Origin: Haliclona indistincta
Taxonomy: Eukaryota; Porifera; Demospongiae; Haplosclerida; Chalinidae
Reading direction: 5' to 3'
NCBI GenBank assembly: GCA_964017065.1
Contig: OZ024786.1
Span: 1,348,888 to 1,412,887 of the forward strand
Length of the DNA: 64,000 nucleotides
Of this stretch, positions 44,192-55,425 are shown one piece after another. The notes under the pieces are model-generated. The model did no database searches. It had not been told where the DNA came from and was given only the letters and a program-made list of their open reading frames with translations. The position numbers and the translations under genes were made by a program. How positions within the stretch are numbered: the first letter of the stretch is position 1; every line of letters starts with the position of its first letter.

Positions 44192-45689
44192 AATGAAGCA
44201 CCAAAGGTGCAGATGCCTCGGTGCGGGAATAACCATTTCACATACACAGCAACAAACTGCAGCTGTTATACCTTTCTGTACAGCAATGTACAATAGTTAT
44301 GCAATCAGAAGCCAATCAGTGCTGACCACTAATTCAACTGGGCGTGTCTATAAAGTTCAATTCGAGTGCAGAGCACGGCACAGCACATACACGAGCGAGA
44401 TAGCATCCATAGCTTGCTTACACAATTTCTTTAGAAATACGCTGTTATCCTGTGACTTATCAGCTTCTAGGCAGTCAACTGTGGATAGTTTTGTCTACGG
44501 AGAACTCTAGATCATCAGCAACTACTGTTGCTCAAGCCGGCGAGCTCAAGCTCGAGCTGTAGGCCTTCGAGAGAATTTCGCTGGACCTACCAAGCTGTTT
44601 TGTAGTACAAACAAACTCACTATAGCTGTAAGGCAGTCAGCTGTAAACTGTTTTGTCTTTAGAGGAGTCCAGATAGCCGGGAACAGCCATCGAGGTAAGC
44701 ATCTCACGCCATAACTCACGAACGGAGCTTTAGAACCAACAATTTATCAATACAGTTCCGAGCAAATAGCGATTTCTACCTGTGTTGCTGATATCAGCGC
44801 TTAGTTTTTGGCGTGCGATGCGCTATGCCGGCAACGGACAGAATGAAGCACCAAAGGTGCAGATGCCTCGGTGCAGTACAATGTAGCATGTATGGCATTC
44901 AATTAGCAGATGCATAATTATAATATGACAGCACGTATATATGCATGCAATAGATCCATGGAAGGATCAAAACAGTAACATCAAAGCATGCAATGTAAGC
45001 TGCAGTAGAAACAAGTTTAAAGTATACTGCAACAAGACTACTGCACTCATTGCTGTGAGAATACTGCTACAAATATCAACAAACACGTACAACTATCCAC
45101 CATTCTACAAACACACTAGCAACTGCAGATGCATGTATACAGGATTTCTTTACAGCAGTCACAATGCTTTAGTTATGCAATCAGAAGCCAATCAGTGCTG
45201 ACCACAATTCAACTGGGCGTGTCTACAATGTTCATTACAGCACACGAATACCACGAGCGAGATAGCTTCCATAGCTTGCTTACACGATTTCTCTGGACCT
45301 GCGCTGCTATCCTGTAGTAAAGTCTAACCTACCAGCTTCCAGCCAGTCAACTGTGGACAGCTTTGCCTTTGGAGAAGTCCAGATCACCAGCAACGGTAAA
45401 CAAACTAAGCAAACCGCGCCATAACTCTAGAACAAAGCTTTGCATCGAACTTTCGCTAATACACAACCGAGATAATGTCGAGTTATACCTGCATTGCAAG
45501 TTTCAGAGCTCACCGTTCAGCGTGCGCCGCAAAAATGGTGTAACAGACAGACTGACAGACAGAATGAATGACAGACAACGCGATTACAGCAGTATGCCTC
45601 GTGGCTCCGCCCACCGAGGCATAATGACACACACACACACCCGACTACTGTACTGTATGCCTCGTGGCTCCGCCCACCGAGGCATAATA
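44192..45689 (+). repeat. family A repeat, second locus
   Basis: Units start at 44,192 and 44,841 (AATGAAGCACCAAAGGTGCA). Terminal hairpins occur at 45,594-45,624 and again at 45,658-45,689. The body carries AATTCAACTGGGCGTGTCTA and CAGTCAACTGTGGATAG as at 13.7-15.0 kb. It is nested in the 3.6-kb transposon. At 44,519-44,700 an extra diverged piece (GCCATAACTCACGAACGGAG) is present. Confidence 0.7.
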
Positions 45690-45752
45690 ATTATAACAAT
45701 AGTACTGTATAAACAGCTATTCTTATGTTTTATGAAAGCAGGTAGATAATAG

Positions 45753-46718
45753 ATGGCCACAAGAATCAGAAGACGGTTGTCCTATGATGCTGGTGGTAGT
45801 CAGCCGGTCGTTGGAGAGTCGAATCAAGTACGTGTATGTACACTTTGTAGCCAGCAACATCCACTCACAAGCCAAGTTCACACATGGCAAAACGAAAGAG
45901 CCCGTGAAGAGGCTCTAAATCTTGGTATTGTACCAAGCGACATAATATGCCGCGCATGTCATGATGATATCCGTAGGATTTCCGTTGATCCCAGTCACGT
46001 CCCTAGATGGGAGAAAAAAAGAGAAACGGTAAAATGCTGTGTACTTGGCTGTACAGACACATGCCACAGCAAACTACATGTGCTTGATGTCAACCAACAC
46101 TTGGATAAGTTACACAAAGAAGTACAATTTGCTGAATCGCAAAACATACCTTTCCCAACTCCCCTTTGTAGCCGTCATTACCACTTTGTGTACCAAGCAA
46201 TCCAACCACAGCAAAGACAATGTGCTACATGTGAAGTGTACGTAACGCACGATACATCTAGGCATTGTCCAGATGCTGACAAAATCAAAAAGCACCTGCA
46301 TGAAAATGCTGGTTTTGAAGGAAACCTTGAAGCCACCGATAGAGTTTGCCTCACTTGCTACAGGTCACATTTGTTAATTTTAGAAGCTGACAGAAGAATT
46401 AGTTACGATTGTGATCTAAAATGTTTGATACATACGATCAAAGTAACTGCCAGTGAAACAACAAACACTGCCCGGGAACTAGCTTTGTACAAAACTATTG
46501 TCTATGTAGGAGAACAGCTTCTTAATGGAACAGCCATTCTACTGGTAGATGCATATGACTATTTGCAACAAGCATACAATGACAACAGACAGCAGGAGTC
46601 AGAACCAAAACTCACAGTGTCATCTCTTTGGTTACTAGGCAATCTAACAAACAATTTGCAGCATCATCTAGAGTATTCCTGTGCATCACGCAAGCACGGT
46701 GTCCTTATATATATGTAA
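45753..46718 (+). CDS. Cys/His-rich ORF of the 3.6-kb transposon
   Basis: This 321-aa frame has many probable metal ligands: C29/C32, C66/C69, CCVLGC (95-100), CSRHYH (139-144), CATC (157-160), HCPDADKIKKHLHE (171-184) and CLTC (199-202). The spacing suggests several small zinc-binding units in the first 205 residues, followed by a helical part ending SRKHGVLIYM. A basic stretch RIRRR lies at the start. An AG acceptor just before the ATG (TGAAAGCAG) hints at an upstream exon. It is the only long frame in the element and could be a transposase N-terminal part or a DNA-binding accessory protein. I do not recognise a named domain, and no catalytic motif is evident. Confidence 0.6.
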   Translation: MATRIRRRLSYDAGGSQPVVGESNQVRVCTLCSQQHPLTSQVHTWQNERAREEALNLGIVPSDIICRACHDDIRRISVDPSHVPRWEKKRETVKCCVLGCTDTCHSKLHVLDVNQHLDKLHKEVQFAESQNIPFPTPLCSRHYHFVYQAIQPQQRQCATCEVYVTHDTSRHCPDADKIKKHLHENAGFEGNLEATDRVCLTCYRSHLLILEADRRISYDCDLKCLIHTIKVTASETTNTARELALYKTIVYVGEQLLNGTAILLVDAYDYLQQAYNDNRQQESEPKLTVSSLWLLGNLTNNLQHHLEYSCASRKHGVLIYM

Positions 46719-47286
46719 ACAGTATGTACATGTAAACAGAATGTACATGTAAACAGTATGACAGTGCCTTTATTAACAGTATTACTTATTGTATCTATCA
46801 TTTTCAACATCATAAATAGTATGACAGTGCCATTTATCCTCCATTTCTATGTTACTTAAAAATAATTCACAGTTGTCATGCTTGTGACCGTGGGGAAAAA
46901 TTTTATCAGAACAAATACGCTCTCAAAACAGGTAAAATACTTCATACAATAATCAATGCACAACATACCCAAGATTCGAGTTGTTTCGCTACATCCCCGG
47001 AGTATGAGAGTATCTTCTGTTCGACTCCCTTAAGACGCCATGTTGAACTCCTGTCATACCCGCGACGAAAACGCAGAGCAAAAGCCGAATGAAGTCAAAA
47101 TAACTTGAAGAAAATAAGGAAAACTTCCTCTTAGAGCTTTATGACAATGATTCCAGAGATCTAATCACACGTACAGTGTACAGCAAACCGTTCTTTACAG
47201 GCAACCAGACACAGCCAAAACGCGCCATTTTGTTGTTTATGTTGACGTCATCGTGATTATAAATTCTGCGCTTGGCGACCTGACTG

Positions 47287-50200
47287 AGTATAGTTTCAAT
47301 AGTAAGCAGGTTGTCTTTAGCTGCAAGCCTGTCTGAAAGCCATAACTAGTTAACCCTCGGCGCATGCGCGAGGGTTACGGTACTTGCTTTGTCGTTCGGT
47401 CGGTCTGTGTCTGTCTGTCTGTCTGTCTCTTCTGCTACAGAGATCAGCGATCGCTTCTACGCGTCAACTAAGGTATGAACAGGCTAAGCATGACCATGGC
47501 TTGCAATGTGACTCGTGGATTATGCTAAAATGCTTTCGTTCTCGAGTTATGGCTGGCTCACCTGGACGGCCATCTTGGACCTTTCTGACAACAAAAGCGC
47601 ACATGGTTGACAACCTAGGTACTTGTAGACTACATCTAAACATCAGGACAGCTCTGAGGGTGCGTAGAAATCTCAACAAAAGCCCTGCTACAGGCATCGC
47701 AACACGCCCACAAAACACACTCTAATTAGTGCTCATTTGACATGCGCATTGTGCAATATGTCGCACATGGTGATTATTAACCCTCGGCGCATATGCGCGA
47801 GGATTACGGTACTTGGTTTGTCATTAACCCTCGGCGCATATGCGCGAGGGTTACGGTACTTAGTTTGTCATTAACCCTCGGCGCATGCGCGAGGGTTACG
47901 GTACTTGCTTTGTCGTTCGGTCGGTCTGTCTGTCTGTCTGTCTCTTCTGCTACAGAGATCAGCGATCGCTTCTACGCGTCAACTAAGGTATGAACAGGCT
48001 AAGCACGACCATGGCTTGCAATGTGACTCGTGGATTTTGCTAAAGTGCTTTCGTTCTTGAGTTATGGCTGGCTCACCTTGCATGACGGCCATCTTAGACT
48101 TCTCTGACAACAAAGGCGCCCATAGTTGACTACCTAGGTACTTGTAGATTCCATCTAAACAGCAGGACAGCTCTGGGGGTGCGTAGACATCTCAAGAAAA
48201 AGCCTATCAAAGCCAAGAGCAATGGCTACCTACTCAGTGTTCACGGTCACGCCCACTTGACACACCTTGTCTCGATTGAATTGTGGTCAGCACTTTGCTG
48301 TCTTCTGGTTACATGTAGCAGTGCAGTTTCAATAGCAAGCAGGTTGGCTTCAGCTGCAAAGCTCCTTCTGCAAACCATAACTAAGGTGCTAACTCTACAA
48401 TGTGCAACACGCCGAGGGTTTCGTGAAATCTGTTCATTCGTTCGTTCATTCTGTCCAATGAGCTGCAGAGACCATCGCTCACTTCTGAAACTCGGTAAAG
48501 GTATGAACAGGCTTAGCATGACAATGGCTTGCAATGTGACTCGTGGATTTTGCTAAAGTGCTTTTGTTCTCGAGTTATGGCTGGCTCACCTTGACGGTGG
48601 GCCGTCTTTGACCTCTCTGACGACAAAAGCGCCCATAGTTGACTACCTAGGTACTTGTAGATTCCATCTAAACTGCAGGACAGCTCTGGGGGTGCGTAGA
48701 CATCTCAAGAAAAAGCCTATCAAGGCCAAGAGCAATGGCTACCTACTCAGTGTTCACGGTCACGCCCACTTGACACACCTTGTCCTTGTGGTCACCACTT
48801 TGCTGTCTTCTGGTTAGCAGTGCAGTTTCAATAGCAAGCAGGTTTGCTTTTAGCTGCAAAGCTCCTTCTGCAAACCATAACTAAGGAGCTAACTCTACAA
48901 TGTGCAACACGCCGAGGGTTTCGTGAAGTCTGTTCATTCATTCATTCATTCATTCATTCATTCATTCTGTCCATCGAGCTGCAGACACCATCGCTCACTT
49001 CTGAAACTCGGTAAAGGTATGAACAGGCTTAGCACGACAATGGCTTGCAATGAGACTCGTGGATTTTGCTAAAGTGCTTTCGTTCTCGAGTTATGTATGG
49101 CTGGCTCACCTTGACGGCCGTCTTGGACCTCTCTGACTACAAACGCGCCCATAGTTGACTATCTAGGTACTTGTAGATTCCATCTAAACAGCAGGACAGC
49201 TCTGGGGGTGCGTAGACATCTCAAGAAAAAGCCTATCAAAGCCAATAGCAATGGCTACCTACTCAGTGTTCACGGTCACGCCCACTTGACACACCTTGTC
49301 CTTGTGGTCAGCACTTTGCTGTCTTCTGGCTAGCAGTGCAGTTTCAATAGCAAACAGGTTGGCTTTAGCTGCAAAGCTCCTTCTGCAAACCATAACTAAG
49401 GAACTAACTCTACAATGTGCAACACGCCGAGGGTTTCGTGAAATCTGTTCATTCGTTCGTTCGTTCATTCATTCTGTCCATCGAGCTGCAGAGACCATCG
49501 CTCACTTCTGAAACTCGGTAAAGGTATGAACAGGCTTAGCATGACAATGGCTTGCAATGTGACTCGTGGATTTTGCTAAAGTGCTTTTGTTCTCGAGTTA
49601 TGGCTGGCTCACCTTGACGGTGGGCCGTCTTTGACCTCTCTGACGACAAAAGCGCCCATAGTTGACTACCTAGGTACTTGTAGATTCCATCTAAACTGCA
49701 AGACAGCTCTGGGGGTGCGTAGACATCTCAAGAAAAAGCCTATCAAGGCCAAGAGCAATGGCTACCTACTCAGTGTTCACGGTCACGCCCACTTGACACA
49801 CCTTGTCCTTGTGGTCAGCACGAGGTCAGCACTTTGCTGTATTCTGGTTAGCAGTGCAATTTCAATAGCAAGCAGGTTTGCTTTTAGCTGCAAAGCTCCT
49901 TCTGCAAACCATAACTAAGGAGCTAACTCTACAATGTGCAACACGCCGAGGGTTTTGTGAAGTCTGTTCATTTTTCATTCAATCTGTCTGTCCAATGAGC
50001 TGCAGAGACCATCGCTCACTTCTGAAACTCGGTAAAGGTATGAACAGGCTTAGCACGACAATGGCTTGCAATGTGACTCGTGGATTTTGCTAAAGTGCTT
50101 TCGTTCTTGAGTTATGGCTGGCTCATCTTGCATGACGGCCATCTTAGACTTCTCTGACAACAAACGCGCCCATATTTGACTACCTAGGTACTTGTAGATT

Positions 50201-51510
50201 CCATCTAAACAGCAGGACAGCTCTGGGGGTGCATAGACATCTCAAGAAAAACCCTATCAAAGCCAAGAGCACTGGCTACCTACTCAGTGTTCACGGTCAC
50301 GCCCACTTGACACACCTTGTCTCGGTTGTGGTCAGCACTTTGCTGTCTTCTGGTTGGCAGTGCAGTCATGGTGCAGTTTCAATAGCAAGCAGGTTGGCTT
50401 TAGCTGCAAAGCTCCTTCTGCAAACCAAAACTAAGGAGCTAACTCTACAATGTGCAACACGCCGAGGGTTTCGTGAAATCTGTTCATTAGCAGTGCAGTT
50501 ACAATATAGCTACAGCCTATAAGCTAAGCTGCAGGTTGGCACTAGTGGTAAACTCCTGCTGCAATCCCCAACTATGGTCTATGGAGCGTAGACGCCGAGG
50601 GTTTGTGAAATGCGTTCATTCATTCATTCTGTCCAATGAGCTGCAGAGACCATCGCTCACTTCTGAAACTCGGTAAAGGTATGAACAGGCTTAGCACAAC
50701 AATGGCTTGCAATGTGACTCGTGGATTTTGCTAAAGTGCTTTCGTTCTCGAGTTATGTATGGCTGGCTCACCTGGACGGCCGTCTTGGACCTCTCTGACG
50801 ACAAACGTGCCCATAGTTGACTACCTAGGTACTTGTAGATTCCATCTAAACTTCAGGACAGCTCTGGGGGTGCGTAGACATCTCAAGAAAAAGCCTATCA
50901 AAGCCAAGAGCAATGGCTACCTACTCGTGTTCACGGTCACGCCCACTTGACACACCTTGTCCTTGTGGTCAGCACTTTGCTGTCTTCTGGTTAGCAGTGC
51001 AGTTTCAATAGCAAGCAGGTTTGCTTTTAGCTGCAAAGCTCCTTCTGCAAACCATAACTAAGGAGCTAACTCTACAATGCGCAACACGCCGAGGGTTTCG
51101 TGAAGTCTGTTCATTCGTTCATTCATTCTGTCCATCGAGCTGCAGAGACCATCGCTCACTTCTGAAACTCGGTAAAGGTATGAACAGGCTTAGCACGACA
51201 ATGGCTTGCAATGTGACTCGTGGATTTTGCTAAAGTGCTTTCGTTCTCGAGTTATGTATGGCTGGCTCACCTTGACAGCCATCTTGGACCTCTCTGACGG
51301 CAAAAGCGCCCACAGTTGACTACCTAGGTACTTGTAGATTCTATCTAAACTTCAGGAAAGCTCTGGGGGTGCGTAGACATCTCAAGAAAAAGCCTATCAA
51401 AGCCAAGAGCAATGGCTAGCTACTCAGTGTTCACGGTCACGCCCACTTGTCACACCTTGTCCTTGTGGTCAGCACTTTGCTGTCTTCTGGTTAGCAGTAC
51501 AGTTTCAATA
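47287..51510 (+). repeat. family B tandem field, right part
   Basis: This has three further palindromic head units in a row (47,778-47,900, two with CATATG at the centre) and one at 47,350. A run of tandem units follows, in which ACACGCCGAGGGTTT recurs at about 48,408, 48,908, 49,423, 49,942, 50,458 and 51,086. That is a period of about 500-520 bp, except for one unit with about 110 bp extra. The units are joined by ATTC/GTTC microsatellites of varying length. The 9.8-kb element is inserted in the last unit. Confidence 0.8.
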
Positions 51511-51790
51511 GACCAGTTGCGTGTAAGCGCTAAAGAATTCATTAACGCTTAATTACGCGTGACGTCACGACTGGGTGCTGTGGTTGCCAGAGAAAATGTA
51601 TGGAGAGCATTGGAGAAACGAGCGGAAGTGCGCATAAAGCATCTACTGGTCGTCAAAGTATACCGTATGTTCTTGTTTTGCAAGACTGATGCAAAACTTC
51701 AGACAGTGGGACGTCCGTTGAACTGCGAATGAAGCTTCTACAAGGCGTGGTTGCAGAGATCGAGGCAGTTTTACTCGTGGGATTGGTGAA

Positions 51791-52158
51791 ATGGACGCTG
51801 TACAAGAAGTGAGACTTTGCCCTAGTGATATTGCAGGCGCTGAGCTCAGCAAACCATACCAAGTGCATACTGTATCTGCTCTGCGTTGGTGGCTGCTCTG
51901 TAGAGGCATCAGGTTCCCGACATCATGGAAAAAGCAAAAGATTATTGACAGGTGCATGCAGTGTTTCTTTATTTCATGTAGCTATATAACTTGTATTTAG
52001 AGTGAATCAGGCTGAAAGCGAAGGAACCAACATCGTAGACGTAGATGGATCTTATCTGTACAGTAAATACATATCAATTGTAGAAGCAGGGGAAACAACA
52101 GTAGCACAATTAGAACCTCCACCTCCACCACTTGCTAGAAGTGCTGTGTTCACTATTA
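51791..52158 (+). CDS. SAP-like protein head, truncated by insertions
   Basis: Exon 1 is 51,791-51,951 and exon 2 starts at 52,001 after a 49-bp GT-AG intron. The joined frame is open until the MITE at 52,159. It starts MDAVQEVRLCPSDIAGAELS and then has VSALRWWLLCRGIRFPTSWK with KKQKIIDRV, which looks like a SAP-type helix-extended-helix DNA-binding motif. After the intron it runs NQAESEGTNIVDVDGSYLYS to a LEPPPPPLARS proline stretch. A third exon (starting GCTCCTCCACGCTGGGTA after an AG at 52,738) is cut by the CACTA-like element. In other invertebrates similar heads occur on transposon-linked nuclease or transposase proteins; that is recollection, not a search result. Confidence 0.55.
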
Positions 52159-52696
52159 GAGACCTTTAGATTCACGTTACGTGTAACGTGTAACCTGTAA
52201 CTCGCGTTTGGCGTTACAGGTAAAATTCTGTAGGTGATTTAGATTCTGAAAATACTTGTGGCTAGGCAGCTACGCAGGAAGACGAAGAGCGATCAGAATT
52301 CCAGGTTTTGCACCAAGACATGGCTTTCATATGCTAGAAACAACTGCCAGAACAAGTTTGTTGCCAGAGATGAGCTTCCAGCGGTGCCAGCGGCGAGTGA
52401 ATCTACGGTTGCTCGTGTTCAGACGAGTGCTGCAGATGACAGACAGCGCATATCTGCGTTTTAAATAGTCCAACTTGTAGACCAGGCATCAAGGCGCATG
52501 TTTAGCTATAGCAAACGTGGAGCTGACATAATCTCGAGCAACAGGATCTACAGGGAAACGGCTGACCTGTAGACAGGGTGCTACACGTTCAGAACGGGGA
52601 AATTGACGCGTACTCGAACGTGTGGCGATGCTCACGTGATCATCTACACGTTACAAGTTACACGTATGAAGGAAAACGTGTAAATCTAAATGTCTC
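52159..52696. mobile_element. 538-bp MITE with GAGAC ends
   Basis: The ends GAGACCTTTAGATTCACG and CGTGTAAATCTAAATGTCTC are inverted with a few differences. TATTA stands on both sides (52,154-52,158 and 52,697-52,701). Repeats of ACGTGTAAC/GTTACACGT lie just inside both ends. It is inserted in exon 2 of the SAP-like gene. The open frames in it are short and unsupported. Confidence 0.75.
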
Positions 52697-53165
52697 TATT
52701 ACCTCAGTTGAGTTACATGTAGGTTGATGGTGTGCAGGCTCCTCCACGCTGGGTAATTCACACAGCAAAACCGCTTCGATTACACGGATTTTACCGGTTA
52801 CCGTATAATTCGTCTGGTACGGTCGCGAACGGTATTTTGTCTGATTACGGTCTACACGGACACCGTTAATTTTGGACAATATAATTCTAATAGATATAAT
52901 TATAATTATGATAAGATACCTAATAGATAGAGATAAAGACAGTGTCTTGGAGAAATAATTTAATTATAAATACATGCTTCGGAGACAATGACATCTGTGC
53001 GGGCCCGTGCCCATCACCGTATGTACCACGTGATCATTGGATCCATGGGTGTGGCAGCTACAAGCGAGCTCATGCTCATGGCGGCTCATGGAGCTACAGT
53101 TCAGTCGCGAGTTCAATCTATTCCACGCCATTCTCGGTCTCTCGACACACGGAGTAAATCTCTCG

Positions 53166-53274
53166 ATGGCAAGCCAGGTGATTTTTTGTTCGCATTGTGA
53201 TGACTTTGTATCTCGGGCTCCGTACTATCGCCATAGGCGAATACGCCGTGATCCATCACCAAGTGGATTCCGAG
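53166..53274 (+). CDS. exon fragment with a CxHC-type knuckle
   Basis: The frame MASQVIFCSHCDDFVSRAPY continues to YRHRRIRRDPSPSGFR and meets a GT donor at 53,275. The CSHC...H.R pattern near the left end of a CACTA-like element looks like the small zinc-binding head of an EnSpm-type transposase. That fits its position but is inference. The exons that should follow are not recognisable. Confidence 0.45.
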
Positions 53275-54374
53275 GTACTTGTGTTATAGTTATAACAATA
53301 ATAATAGTAGATTACCTTGTGGCTCTCTGCGCTGTAGTTGCTTGTACAGTGCAGTTGCCCGAGCCGTGGCTTGCCCAGGTGGGCGGAGCCTTCATTGAGT
53401 ATGCTGATTTTGTGTTTCGTGCCTCTCTCTTCTCCAGCATGTGTCTAGTAAGTTATTTTAGCTCTTCTCTATTGGTGTTCATTATGTAGGTGTCGCTCAT
53501 TGATCTTGTGTACTATGTTTGTACTCGGTGGTCAAGTCCATAGTCTATACCGATGATGATATCATTGATCACTGATTGATTCATGCTTGAGATATTATAA
53601 TATGGACCACTATTGTATCGTAACTTTATGTGTCCTCTCTCAGACGTCACTGTTCATCTAGACGACTTGCAGTGTCAGAATAATTACCTGGGATGCGTAT
53701 GTGTCAGTGGAGGGGTGTTTAGGTGGGTCGGTATTATGTGTATGTGTGTGTGCCGTCCAAAACACAGCTGGTACAGAATCTCATTATTCAAAAGCGCTAC
53801 AAACAAAAAATATTATGTCCTCAAACCAATTCATATGCCTTGAAATACATCTACAAAAATTTTGAGAGCCTTGTGTCGATGTTTTCAGAATAACTTCACC
53901 ATCTGTGGTAACTGCGTGTTAGTCACTAGTATACACTCTACGGCTATAATGGCACGATGTCTGTTTGTTGCAGTGAGTGTCCCAGGTGTGTGTTCTATCA
54001 GAACTAGTTATTAAAGTCATCATTGAAAAGTCATCGATCACAGTGTTTTACCCCTCTCCATCTCTCTCTTCTACCTGTGTATGTGTGAGCGCACGAACGG
54101 CAAAAGCTACGATGATTATTTTTGTTGTACATTTTCTTTATCTATTGCTCTTAAATTTTATTTCGTAAATTTTATCTCTTGCTGACTATACAAAGAAGCG
54201 AAATCCACGCCAATCACATCTGTATCCCGTAACCTTATTGTAGCTTAGCAACTTAGAGACTGTGACCCTGTGAGCAAGGAGATGTTACATTTGAAACCTA
54301 GTCAATTTTTGATCTCACTGCATCCCTTGTGTATGTGTCTTCCTTATTCTTTACTCTACTCTCTCAAAATCTCT
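53275..54374. other. decayed interior of the CACTA-like element
   Basis: This holds several AG/GT-bounded pieces (for example from 53,643, after CTCTCAG) that could be old exons, but none gives a convincing protein. Nothing else is recognised. Confidence 0.35.
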
Positions 54375-54376
54375 TA

Positions 54377-54440
<64 letters not shown>

Positions 54441-54447
54441 ACACACA
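54375..54447 (+). repeat. (CA)n microsatellite
   Basis: About 35 CA units with one T interruption near the end. Long frames of His-Thr or Val-Cys on either strand are artefacts. Confidence 0.95.
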
Positions 54448-55300
54448 TAAACCTAAAGGGCAAGAGTTCGGGCTCTGCACAATCAATGGACACTGCGCTG
54501 GCAGCTTGAGAAATCTCCACTTGTTGACCCATGCGACAGATTTGCTACAGTTTGATTTTGGACAGGACACTATATTCAGGAAGTCCATGCAATGTTGAAC
54601 ATAGTTGTAATAAATTGTATCTTGCATGCAGTTAGTGCTGCCACAGTTCCTCGCCCAGCTGAGGTAGAGGGTAAGTTATCATGCTAGGCATAGAACCATA
54701 CCAACAGAAGGGTGGCCCTGTCTATCTATTCCAGTGTAAGTGAGCGAGTGAGTATGTATGTTCCGGTTGTCTAGCGGTTAGATTCTGACCTTCTAGAGTG
54801 GGGATTCCTGCATGTGTGTGTGAACATAGTTATTGGTTGAGTTGCTTACCATAGATCATGTTATTTTTCGGACAGACTATTTCACAAGTTGGTGTGTGTA
54901 GTATTGTGAACTTCACTTCTAATCTTGCTCTAGACTATGTCTTTCATCCATTTCTGCCGGATACGAAAAGAGGCTACAGTAAGACACAACTCACTCAACT
55001 GATGCTCTTAAACCAAGGTACGAACTCACTGTTATTAGTTTTTGTCTAACATATTGTGTGCGCAGGCTAAGCTCCTCCTCCCTTCAAGTAGACACAACTC
55101 ACTCAACTGGTGCTCTTAAACCTAAATCTTTTGACACACACATAAACCTAAAGGGAAAGAGTTCAGGCTCAGCACACTGCGCTGACAGCTTGAGAATCTA
55201 CACGTGTTGACTGTTGAAAACCATTGGACAGATTCGCTACAGTTTGATTATGGACAAGACACTATAATTATTCAATATCTGTTCCTATGTTTAAGATAAT
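54448..55300. repeat. local direct duplication of about 140 bp
   Basis: The segment 54,450-54,575 (AAACCTAAAGGGCAAGAGTT to GGACAGGACACTATA) recurs at about 55,142-55,268 with about 85% identity by eye. A separate shorter pair (AGACACAACTCACTCAACTG) lies at 54,982 and 55,091. This points to repeated local duplication next to the satellite. Confidence 0.65.
54761..54811 (+). other. tRNA-like remnant (A box and B box-like words)
   Basis: TTGTCTAGCGGTTAGATTC resembles the A-box arm of glutamate-type tRNAs, and GTGGGGATTCCTGC some 30 bp on resembles a T arm. No full cloverleaf or acceptor stem can be drawn. It may be an eroded tRNA pseudogene or the head of a SINE. Confidence 0.25.
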
Positions 55301-55425
55301 CATGAACATAATAATTATTATACTAAAAATGTTTTTGGCTAGCTAGTTAGTTGGTGCCGAACAAACCTGACATTCCATCAAACAGCTTCCAGTGAGATTA
55401 CACAGAATTAAATGCTATTGGAACA

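Larger units (their letters stand above)
43705..47286. mobile_element. 3.6-kb transposon with a Cys-rich ORF
   Basis: The ends CAGTCGGGTCGCCAA and TTGGCGACCTGACTG are inverted with one mismatch. A 4-bp AGTA duplication flanks the element (43,701-43,704 and 47,287-47,290). On both sides the family B sequence resumes in register (CAGT...ACAGTTTCAATAG), which shows the insertion. Near each end GTGGGGAAAAATTTTATCAG occurs (43,968 and 46,891). The element carries family A repeats and a 321-aa ORF. A 4-bp duplication is compatible with Academ-type elements, but that assignment is a guess. Confidence 0.7.

Noticed and set aside
42124..51233. Many 60-130 codon frames with similar proteins across family B
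   Set aside because: They recur because the DNA repeat recurs. Frames shift between copies and no domain is visible, so coding is not supported.
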